A stretch of 60,855 bases of DNA from positions 1-60,855 of the forward strand of contig NZ_LGAK01000031.1 of the NCBI RefSeq assembly GCF_001292705.1, read 5' to 3'. Positions 54,542-60,855 of the stretch are shown piece after piece. A program made the translations under genes and the position numbers. This stretch comes from Marinagarivorans algicola. GTDB lineage: Bacteria; Pseudomonadota; Gammaproteobacteria; Pseudomonadales; Cellvibrionaceae. Each line of letters begins with the position of its first letter. The stretch's first letter is position 1. Below the pieces are notes generated by a model. The model ran no database searches and was not told the DNA's origin. It saw nothing but the letters and a program-made list of their open reading frames with translations.

Positions 54542-55882
54542 TTAATCGTCGAGTAGAGGCTCTAAGCGATGAAGGTCAATATCTTGATGAATAGGCGGTG
54601 TCGGTGTGAGTTTGGCGCCTTTGGCCAATTCACTAAAGCATTGCACTTTACCGTGTAGCCCCCGTTTGCCGGTTAAGGCGGTGACCGTGTCATTGTAATG
54701 ACTCCCCGCGGTTTGCAGTGTTCGACCTAATTTGTGAAAACGCTCAGCTAGGGTGCATAATTGCTGGTAAATATCGCCTGCTTTTTCGGCTAGCGCATAA
54801 GCTTGCCTTTGGCCGCGTTCACGCAACCATAAATTGGCAACGGTTTTGATAATAGGGATTAAGGTGGTTTGGCTAACCAGCAATATATTTTTATTGGCCG
54901 CATACTCGTAGAGTTGATGATTGTGTTTGAGTGCTTCGGTGAGTGCCGGTTCAGCCGCCACATACATTAAGACAAAGTCAGGGCTGTGCAAGCCAACTAA
55001 TGCGCTATAGTCTTTTTGTTGAAGGTCGTTGATGTGTTTTTTTAGGGCTTTAACATGCTGATCGAGAGCACTGTTTTGTTGGCTAATGTCTTTTGCGCTG
55101 ACGGCCGCTTCGTAAGCCACAAGGCTCATTTTACTATCAATAACAATGTGTTTTTCATCGGGTAAATAAAGAATAAAATCAGGTCTGCGATTTTGACCGT
55201 CTTGGGTATGATAATTGGCTTCTCGTCGATAGTGTACGGTGTTTTCGAGCCCGGCTGCTTGTAAACTACGCTCGAGTTGCAGCTCGCCCCAGGTACCCGT
55301 TAGCTTTTTATCGCCCTTGAGTGCTCGGGTAAGGTTTTTGGCTTCTTGGGTAATGGCTTGGTTGAGTGTTTTAATATGCTGCAGTTCATTATTTAAGCTG
55401 GCATGGCTAGAGACCTGCGAATGTTGAAATTGTTGTACCTGCTGCCCAAAGTGTGTGATTTGGTTTTGGAAAGGGGTCAGTAATAATTTAACCGATTGCT
55501 CTTGCTGCTGGGAAAGCTGCGCGCTGTTTGCATTTAATGCTTTTTGGGCGATATGCTCAAACTCTTGTGTCATGTGTTGCTTTTGTTGTTCAAAGCTGAG
55601 TTGTTGCTGCTGGTGTGAGCGTTCTCGCTCTTGTAGTTGCGTGTGCAGCTGCATAAAGCTCAACTCTTTTTGTTGTAACTGGTGCTGCGTTTTTTCATGC
55701 TGTTGCGCTAGCGCAGCATGTACGAGCCGTGCATCGCTGAGTTGGGTTTGCGCGTGTTTTAGGCGTTGCATCAATACGAGTGTCATCGCCGTAAAAATGA
55801 TCAGTCCCAACCCTAAGCCTGTCGCAAATAACCCTATAGCAAAAATAGGGTACTGATTGATGAGTGTCATGGTGTACAACAT
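54542..55882 (-). CDS. rmuC: RmuC-family DNA recombination protein
   Basis: RmuC limits inversions at short inverted repeats in E. coli. The 446-residue protein has an N-terminal membrane helix (YPIFAIGLFATGLGLGLIIFTAMTLVLM), a glutamine-rich coiled coil to about residue 190, and the RmuC nuclease-like domain with KKLTGTWGELQLERSLQAAGLE, PDFILYLPDEKHIVIDSKMSLVAYE and PDFVLMYVAAEPALTEAL. The D.K catalytic pattern (IDSKMS) is present. The ATG at 55882 is used, but one at 55870 is also possible. Antisense of the coiled coil gives a false cysteine-rich frame. Confidence 0.92.
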   Translation of the reverse strand: MLYTMTLINQYPIFAIGLFATGLGLGLIIFTAMTLVLMQRLKHAQTQLSDARLVHAALAQQHEKTQHQLQQKELSFMQLHTQLQERERSHQQQQLSFEQQKQHMTQEFEHIAQKALNANSAQLSQQQEQSVKLLLTPFQNQITHFGQQVQQFQHSQVSSHASLNNELQHIKTLNQAITQEAKNLTRALKGDKKLTGTWGELQLERSLQAAGLENTVHYRREANYHTQDGQNRRPDFILYLPDEKHIVIDSKMSLVAYEAAVSAKDISQQNSALDQHVKALKKHINDLQQKDYSALVGLHSPDFVLMYVAAEPALTEALKHNHQLYEYAANKNILLVSQTTLIPIIKTVANLWLRERGQRQAYALAEKAGDIYQQLCTLAERFHKLGRTLQTAGSHYNDTVTALTGKRGLHGKVQCFSELAKGAKLTPTPPIHQDIDLHRLEPLLDD

Positions 55883-56024
55883 AATGAGAGTTGTTCTACG
55901 CTATTGATTGACTGGTTATTATGCGCTTTTTATAGCGCTTGCCAAAGTAGTTTGTTTTCTGGCTTAATCAGAGTGTTTTATTCGAATGTGCTATTTTGTT
56001 CAATTACCATTGTTAGGGTATTTT

Positions 56025-56738
56025 ATGCAAAAGTTAAGTCTTATTGAGTTACGTGTGATGGGCTGTCTTATTGAAAAGGCCGCGACAACACCTGATCAGT
56101 ATCCGCTGTCGCTCAATAGCCTATTGACTGGGTGTAACCAAAAAAGTAATCGCGAGCCGGTATTAACGTTGAATGAGGGGCAAGTACAAAATGCACTCGA
56201 TAGTTTAATGGCGGCTAATTTGGTGTCGCAGGTGCGCACCGGTTCACGGGTGTCTAAATATCAACACCGCTTTGGCACCAGTGAATTTGCCGAGGTGCGT
56301 TATAACGCGAGACAGTTAGCGTTATTGTGTTTGTTATTTTTGAGAGGGCCACAAACCGCCGGCGAGCTGCGTACCCGAGCGACACGTTTAGCATCATTTA
56401 GCGATGTGGCCGATGTAGAACTCGTTTTAAAAAAACTGGCCAGTAGCGACGCAGGGGGTTGTGTTGAGCAGCTTGCACGTGAGCCGGGCAAGCGGGAGTG
56501 CCGTTGGATGCATTTGTTTGGCGAGCTATCAGATGAGGCGCGCCCTTTAGCGGAGCATTCAGGTATCTCGACCGATTCAACAGCTACTTCGGCGCAGATC
56601 GCCAGCCAAGTGACAGCCATACAAATTGAGCCGACACAGGGTATGACGGTACGTATTGACGCCTTAGAGATGCAGGTGAGCGAGCTTAAAGCAGAGCTAC
56701 TGGCGCTTAAAGCGCAATTTGATGATTTAATGGCTTAA
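56025..56738 (+). CDS. YceH-like (DUF480) winged-helix protein
   Basis: A 237-residue protein with the DUF480/YceH pattern: MQKLSLIELRVMGCLIEKAATTPDQYPLSLNSLLTGCNQKSNREPVL, then VRTGSRVSKYQHRF and LLCLLFLRGPQTAGELRTRATRLASF. Two winged-helix domains are typical of the family, so DNA binding is plausible but unproven. A C-terminal coiled coil (RIDALEMQVSELKAELLALKAQFDDL) may give dimers. The ATG at 56025 has AGGGT upstream and is preferred over an upstream start at 55986. Confidence 0.87.
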   Translation: MQKLSLIELRVMGCLIEKAATTPDQYPLSLNSLLTGCNQKSNREPVLTLNEGQVQNALDSLMAANLVSQVRTGSRVSKYQHRFGTSEFAEVRYNARQLALLCLLFLRGPQTAGELRTRATRLASFSDVADVELVLKKLASSDAGGCVEQLAREPGKRECRWMHLFGELSDEARPLAEHSGISTDSTATSAQIASQVTAIQIEPTQGMTVRIDALEMQVSELKAELLALKAQFDDLMA

Positions 56739-56788
56739 GTCGAGTAGTTGTTTACGCTGTATGGCAATTATGCAGCAATAAAGACACA

Positions 56789-57511
56789 CTATTTTGTATC
56801 ATAACCGGCCAAAAAGGCTTCCCACTGGGTATCATCAAAATAAAAAGGCGGGCTGCGTTCAAGCTCTTTTGTGAGTGAGCGATAGAGGCGTCCAATGTTC
56901 TCGGCGGCCCAGCCTGTACCTGTTGGCTTGAGACTGGCGCGATCAAAATCAATCAGCCAAATTTTACCGGTGTTATCGCGCATAATGTTATGGCAATTGA
57001 GATCGGCATGATAAACCCCGTGCTGATGAAATTGCGCCACAGTGCGGCCAATCGACTGCCAAGTGCTGGCACTGAGGCGGCTGCTTTTTAACTCTTGAAA
57101 CAAATCGCGTGCATTAGGGATTTGCTCCATTAAAAGATCGGCGCGATAAAATAGCCCGCGGCGCTGCACTAACCCAGCAACGGCCTTGGGGGCAGCAAGG
57201 CCCCATTGTTGTACTTTTTCAAGCATTTCAAGCTCAGCGTAGGCGCGCGTATTTTTGAGCCCCGTGTATAAATAGCGATCTTTTAAAAAGTGCCTGACCA
57301 TGCCGCCGCGATAATAATGCCTAAGCACTAAGCCTTTGAACGTCGCATGCTTAATAAAATAGGTTGTTGCACGGCCTGTCGTATGACCGGTGATACTGTT
57401 ACTGGACTGCCAGTAATCAGGTTCAAACCATTGTGACGTGATGTGACCCTCTTCTTGATTGTGGCTCTGGAGTAGTACAGTGTTACGCGTGAGCGGCGTT
57501 ATGTGAGGCAC
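56789..57511 (-). CDS. kdkA: 3-deoxy-D-manno-octulosonic acid (Kdo) kinase
   Basis: KdkA phosphorylates Kdo in the LPS inner core, using a protein-kinase-like fold. The 240-residue protein has GRATTYFIKHATFKGLVLRHYYRGGMV (N-lobe with the ATP lysine region), GVYHADLNCHNIMRDNTGKIWLIDFDRASLK (catalytic loop HADLNCHN and metal site IDFD). It has normal family length. The start is GTG with AGGA six bases upstream. Together with the two glycosyltransferase genes upstream it hints at LPS-core work, although those are on the other strand. Confidence 0.92.
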   Translation of the reverse strand: MPHITPLTRNTVLLQSHNQEEGHITSQWFEPDYWQSSNSITGHTTGRATTYFIKHATFKGLVLRHYYRGGMVRHFLKDRYLYTGLKNTRAYAELEMLEKVQQWGLAAPKAVAGLVQRRGLFYRADLLMEQIPNARDLFQELKSSRLSASTWQSIGRTVAQFHQHGVYHADLNCHNIMRDNTGKIWLIDFDRASLKPTGTGWAAENIGRLYRSLTKELERSPPFYFDDTQWEAFLAGYDTK

Positions 57512-57519
57512 GGATAATC

Positions 57520-58131
57520 CTAGGCTAATTGAAAGTACTGGCTAATACCGGCAAGTATTTGAGCGACCGCCAGTGCAGATAAAATCATACCCATGACGCG
57601 GCTAGTAATGCTAGCCCCTACATCACCAATAAAGCGATAAATGACACTAGCGCCGAGTAGTAAGGCCAGTGTGATCGATAAAACAATGCACATACTAACA
57701 AGTACTTGTGCTTGCTCTGCAATGCTAAAGCGATTGTTGTCGGTCAATATCACCGCCGCCATAATGGCGCCAGGGCTGGCAATTGAAGGGATCGCTAATG
57801 GAAAAACCGCGGTTTGAGGGTTGCTTTTAAGTTGCTTTATTTCATCTTCGGGCTTGCTGTCACCAAAAATCATAGTGAGCGAGAATAAAAATAAAATAAT
57901 GCCGCCAGCTATTTGAAAGGCCGATAAAGGGATATCAATAGCGCCAAAAATCACTTCCCCGGCAACGGCAAAAAACATTAAAACAAAAAAGGCAATTGCT
58001 GTGCCTTTGATCGCTGTTTGAATCTTTTCTTTGGGGTTTAGGTGCTGTGTTACCGCAATAAATACCGGCACAGTACCAATAGGGTCGATGACAGCAAAAA
58101 AGAAAACAAAGTTAGAGAGTATTATATCCAT
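57520..58131 (-). CDS. MarC-family integral membrane protein
   Basis: A 203-residue inner-membrane protein with about six helices, beginning MDIILSNFVFFFAVIDPIGTVPVFIAVTQHL, the family start that fixes the ATG at 58131. Further features are GGIILFLFSLTMIFG and FPLAIPSIASPGAIMAAVIL, with the repeated IDP/PSI..PG pattern of the MarC/UPF0056 family. The role is unknown; despite its name MarC is not needed for antibiotic resistance. It overlaps no other gene and is followed by kdkA after 9 bp. Confidence 0.87.
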   Translation of the reverse strand: MDIILSNFVFFFAVIDPIGTVPVFIAVTQHLNPKEKIQTAIKGTAIAFFVLMFFAVAGEVIFGAIDIPLSAFQIAGGIILFLFSLTMIFGDSKPEDEIKQLKSNPQTAVFPLAIPSIASPGAIMAAVILTDNNRFSIAEQAQVLVSMCIVLSITLALLLGASVIYRFIGDVGASITSRVMGMILSALAVAQILAGISQYFQLA

Positions 58132-58138
58132 GGTGTTC

Positions 58139-58582
58139 TTAATCGAGGTGGCTTTCGCGGGGTAGTTTGTGTATGAGCCAATACCCCACACTCAGTGCTA
58201 AGGTTGTGGCTGCAATAGCGTAAATATATTGGGGGCCCACTTTATCCAAATCTAAAATAATCACTTTACGCGCAATCGCCATTAAAGCGGTAGCGAGAAC
58301 AATCTTTACATGGATCGCGTCGTCGCGTAAATAGATTGTAATATTAATTAATATCTCGATAGCAATCAGTACCGCCATAAACGCCCCAAAAGTGGCTAGC
58401 ATATCTGAAATACTTAAGATTAAAAAAGGTGGGGAAATAAGCCGTTGATAGAGTGTCCAGCCAACATCAACGACACCCATGATAATGACAAATACCATTA
58501 ATATCGCTAACGCTTTTACGCAAAGCTTGACCACTTTGTATAAATGGCGTATCAAAGGATCCGTTTGTTCAGAGTTATTCAC
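58139..58582 (-). CDS. PsiE-like phosphate-starvation-inducible membrane protein
   Basis: A 147-residue membrane protein with about four helices (LCVKALAILMVFVIIMGVVDVGWTLYQ, FLILSISDMLATFGAFMAVLIAIEILINITIYL, VKIVLATALMAIARKVIIL, IYAIAATTLALSVGYWLI). The sequence LIAIEILINITIYLRDDAIHVKIVLATALMAIARKVIILDL matches the PsiE family, named for induction by phosphate starvation. Role unknown. The start is GTG. It lies 8 bp before marC on the same strand, so they form one unit with kdkA. Confidence 0.85.
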   Translation of the reverse strand: MNNSEQTDPLIRHLYKVVKLCVKALAILMVFVIIMGVVDVGWTLYQRLISPPFLILSISDMLATFGAFMAVLIAIEILINITIYLRDDAIHVKIVLATALMAIARKVIILDLDKVGPQYIYAIAATTLALSVGYWLIHKLPRESHLD

Positions 58583-59056
58583 AGAAAACTTCGCCGTGTA
58601 TGAGTTAGGTAAGTAGCCCTGTCGTGACGGTGTTGCGGCAAGGCTGATGAGTAGTATTGACGCTTTTGGGGTTGGCTGTAGACCATGATAATGATGCCGC
58701 CCCTAAAGCGCAGATATTAAATAGCCGACTAACCCCCCCGTTGTAATCTTGGTTGAGGCTGTAAACCGTACGCCTCAAGGGTGAGACTGCCAATAAATAG
58801 GCTCATTGTAAAGCCAATATCATAAGCGATACTCTGCAAGCCGCGTCATACTGAGCCATCTGCCTAAACTGATGCGCCGTAAGCGCTTCTTGTTTGGTGG
58901 GCCGGTGATGCGTTAGTGCATAAAAAAGCTGTTATTGCTCAGCGAGCAATAACAGCTTCTATTGAGTATATGTCAATAGTGAGGGCTTAAATATGTTTTG
59001 CAACACTATCTCCACAGAAAATGATTATTGGCTGTTTGTTTTATGAGCAATGAGCG
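58583..59056. other. Non-coding stretch with terminator
   Basis: About 470 bp between the psiE-like gene and a hypothetical gene on the same strand. It contains a strong terminator at 58922-58958 for the upstream gene. No gene or other signal was found. The promoter of the psiE-marC-kdkA unit should lie near 58583-58650. Confidence 0.5.
58922..58958 (-). terminator. Intrinsic terminator of the minus-strand hypothetical gene
   Basis: AAGCTGTTATTGCTC at 58926-58940 pairs exactly with GAGCAATAACAGCTT at 58944-58958 around a 3-nt loop. On the minus strand it runs into six T residues (58927-58922). It ends transcription of the gene at 59057-59755. Confidence 0.92.
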
Positions 59057-59755
59057 TTAGCCGTCGTCAACGAGCATGCTAATTGCAGCCAGTGCTTCTG
59101 GGTCTTTTGATTTGATCTTGTTGGCGATATGATGTTGAAAAAAGTACTTGAAGTGCTTGTGCTCTTGCGCGGGGTATAAACAGTTATCACCAGGCAAAAC
59201 CGGCGTGCTCTCGATTTTTTTATCGTTGATGAGCATGCCCTCAATGATACCATCATTGGTTAGTCGCCAGCTGACGACCTCGAAGAGCGATAAGCGCTTT
59301 TTATCCACATCCGAGAGCACCGCATGAGTGCCAATGAGATCGGGGATTTCTTGAACGACGTCGTTGGGGTTGTCGCTTTCGTATTCATAGTATTCAGCGG
59401 CTGTTTCAACTTCTACGACCTTGTGTAAAGGGGAATCGAAAAATATTTCGTCAATGCCTGGGTCATAGTAACCCTCAAACTGACCGTTGAGCGGGTCTTG
59501 AATATCGGTGCATGCGATTATTTTATCGAGCCAAGGGACAAGCCCTGTAACCTCACCATTGGCCCGTAAGCCCCAAGCCAAAATTTTAAGGCTATAGAGT
59601 TTATCTTCGCTAGAGTCGTTGGAATAGAGCATTTCCAGTCCGTCGAGCTCTGGTGCGAGGCGAATGAAGCGCTTTTCTTGTTGTGATTGAAAAGGCTTTT
59701 TAGAAAAAAAATCTATGACATTATTCATGTCATGACCCTGATCTGGGATCTTCAT
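59057..59755 (-). CDS. Hypothetical acidic cytosolic protein
   Basis: I do not recognise a family. The protein has 232 residues from the ATG at 59755 (MKIPDQGHDMNNVIDFFSKK), chosen because a near-perfect ribosome site (GGAGGTGAT) lies just upstream; the frame extends further, but without support. It is acidic, without a signal peptide or membrane segment. It has two similar sections, KILAWGLRANGEVTGLVPWLDKIIACTD and FEVVSWRLTNDGIIEGMLINDKK, suggesting an internal duplication of a small domain. The C-terminus is helical (HFKYFFQHHIANKIKSKDPEALAAISML). It has its own strong terminator. The strong translation signal suggests substantial expression. Confidence 0.75.
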   Translation of the reverse strand: MKIPDQGHDMNNVIDFFSKKPFQSQQEKRFIRLAPELDGLEMLYSNDSSEDKLYSLKILAWGLRANGEVTGLVPWLDKIIACTDIQDPLNGQFEGYYDPGIDEIFFDSPLHKVVEVETAAEYYEYESDNPNDVVQEIPDLIGTHAVLSDVDKKRLSLFEVVSWRLTNDGIIEGMLINDKKIESTPVLPGDNCLYPAQEHKHFKYFFQHHIANKIKSKDPEALAAISMLVDDG

Positions 59756-60017
59756 GGGTATCACCTCCAAGCAGTGGGCTGGAGCTAAGCGCGTCAACCT
59801 GTTTGCTGTTACGCAAAACAATAGTGGTTGCGTGATTAGCATTAGCGGGTGGTGCATTACATCGCTGTGTTATTACAGTATATGCAGATTCGCCGTAACT
59901 CAACTCCACAGCGCAAAATAATCTGCCCTATGGCGTATTTTATTGTATTAGAGGTTTTAGTGCAGCTCTGCCCAAAAACACTTAAAATAACCCTCTTTTT
60001 TAAATGCGCACTTTCTT

Positions 60018-60587
60018 ATGTCTGATGATTCTAATTTATACGATTATCGAGATCTTATACAGCTATTTGATAGCTGCTTTTTTGACAAGTTCAATACCAA
60101 GCTAGTAAAAGGCCAGCATGAGCCTATTTATATCCCCGCAGGTAGCGTAGTGGATGAATATCCCAAGCAAAATTGGCACCAAATCTTATTTGCACATGGC
60201 TTTTTTCGCAGTGCTTTGCATGAAGTGGCTCATTGGTTGGTGGCAGGCGCAGCACGACGTCATCAAGTGGATTACGGTTATTGGTACCAAGCCGATGGCC
60301 GAACCGCCAGTGAACAAGCTATTTTTGAGCAAGTTGAGGTCAAACCGCAAGCCATTGAGTGGGTTTTAACCCAAGCCTGTGGTCATGCGTTTAGTGTAAG
60401 TGTCGATAACCTCGAAGGCGAAGCGACCGACCCCTTACCGTTTAAGCGTGCGGTATATCAACAAGTGCTGACATTGCAATCAACAGGCCTTAATGCCAGG
60501 GCAGAGCGCTTTAGATGGGCTTTAGCTCAGCACTACGGCACGGCATTATCGTTTGCTGATATGCACTTTAGTGTGTCGGAGCTTTAG
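60018..60587 (+). CDS. epmC: Elongation factor P hydroxylase EpmC
   Basis: EpmC (YfcM) hydroxylates the beta-lysylated lysine of elongation factor P. The 189-residue protein carries IYIPAGSVVDEYPKQNWHQILFAHGFFRSALHEVAHWLVAGAARR, with the metal-site HEVAH, then DYGYWYQADGRTASEQAIFEQVEVKPQAIEWVLTQACGHAFSVSVDN. The family motif and length fit well. EpmC is found in gammaproteobacteria that also have EpmA and EpmB, which are not in this window. Confidence 0.92.
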   Translation: MSDDSNLYDYRDLIQLFDSCFFDKFNTKLVKGQHEPIYIPAGSVVDEYPKQNWHQILFAHGFFRSALHEVAHWLVAGAARRHQVDYGYWYQADGRTASEQAIFEQVEVKPQAIEWVLTQACGHAFSVSVDNLEGEATDPLPFKRAVYQQVLTLQSTGLNARAERFRWALAQHYGTALSFADMHFSVSEL

Positions 60588-60605
60588 GGGCGAGGCAGTA
60601 ACTTT

Positions 60606-60631
60606 ATTGAATATCACGATTGAATATCACG
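60606..60631. repeat. Perfect 13-bp tandem duplication
   Basis: ATTGAATATCACG at 60606-60618 is repeated exactly at 60619-60631, 20 bp after the epmC stop codon. It is one of several short intergenic duplications in this window. Confidence 0.9.
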
Positions 60632-60789
60632 GGCTCTCCACTCCCTCAGCCTCTATGCCTTGTACGCCCGCATTAACACGCTCGAGAAGCTTGTCATATA
60701 ACAAGGTATGCGTGAGAAATTGGGTCAAAATGCAGAGGCGGGATTGATGGCAATCCTCCATCGATCCTCAAAACGCGATAGCGCTAACA

Positions 60790-60855
60790 ATGGCCTTTGA
60801 AAAAAACACGAATACTTTTGTCGGCCCCGAGGCCCATATAGAAAGCGCCGCTGTA
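60790..60855 (+). CDS. Possible start of a gene cut by the window end
   Basis: An ATG opens a frame that is still open at the last base (22 codons, ending AHIESAAV). The sequence resembles the start of a left-handed beta-helix (hexapeptide) protein, where AHIHPSAVI-type repeats are common, but the sample is too short to name. No ribosome site is obvious. Confidence 0.25.
   Translation, partial: MAFEKNTNTFVGPEAHIESAAV

Noticed and set aside
55455-55856. A cysteine-rich plus-strand frame of 133 codons
   Set aside because: It is the antisense of the glutamine-rich coiled coil of rmuC, where CAG/CAA codons read as cysteine and tryptophan on the other strand.

Overview
The window reads as chromosomal DNA of a motile, free-living gammaproteobacterium. 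Gene order and protein sequences (ruvCAB next to tolQRAB-pal-cpoB, flgN-flgM-flgA-cheV-cheR, ampD/ampE, acnB, class I fumarase, DUF4892, a secreted beta-trefoil lectin) point to the Pseudomonas/Cellvibrio side of the class. Placement in or near the Cellvibrionaceae is an inference from gene content, because no rRNA gene is present to settle it.

Layout. (1) 1-1968 is gene-poor: one secreted hypothetical protein sits directly behind an attC-like structure, followed by about 1 kb of decayed DNA with a barstar-like scrap. (2) 1969-11319 is a complete chemotaxis operon on the plus strand: STAS protein, CheY, CheA, CheW, a soluble multi-PAS chemoreceptor ending in a CheR-binding DWEEF tail, CheR, CheD and CheB. 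It resembles the Che2/Aer2 (F7-type) systems of pseudomonads. (3) 11362-18124 is on the minus strand: ampE, ampD, acnB, a beta-trefoil lectin and mobA. (4) 18161-24897 is on the plus strand: pdxH, an Atm1-like ABC exporter, trmO, a GGDEF/EAL protein and rlmJ. (5) 24915-29392 is a flagellar regulatory block: flgN, flgM and flgA on the minus strand, cheV and a second cheR on the plus strand. A FliA promoter lies upstream of flgM. The flgB rod/hook operon that often follows cheR is absent here. (6) 29776-34945 holds uspA, rapA, a small zinc-ribbon protein and class I fumarase. (7) 35199-43349 holds ruvCAB behind a LexA box, then tolQRAB-pal-cpoB, a DUF4389 membrane protein and sixA. (8) 43496-48275 holds an alpha/beta hydrolase, a DUF4892 protein, and an unusual pair made of an HExxH lipoprotein and a small histidine-rich exported protein. 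(9) 48389-60587 holds uvrD, a broken gene, a DUF4197 lipoprotein, two glycosyltransferases, a YchJ-like protein, rmuC, a YceH-like protein, kdkA, marC, a psiE-like gene, a hypothetical protein and epmC.

The chemotaxis and flagellar genes together suggest two signalling circuits. One is the flagellar CheV/CheR branch. The other is a dedicated cytoplasmic receptor array whose output is unknown. The Tol-Pal genes serve outer-membrane integrity, ampD/ampE act in murein recycling and beta-lactamase signalling, and kdkA with the two glycosyltransferases suggests surface polysaccharide or LPS-core work.

A recurring oddity is short perfect or near-perfect tandem duplications of 13-15 bp between genes, at 12247, 15896, 36471, 48282 and 60606. 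A perfect 38-bp palindrome lies at 16359-16396. I found no tRNA, rRNA, CRISPR array, intact insertion sequence or prophage. The most plausible little-described items are the HExxH lipoprotein/partner pair, the duplicated GNDPL domain in CheA, and the integron-like left edge.
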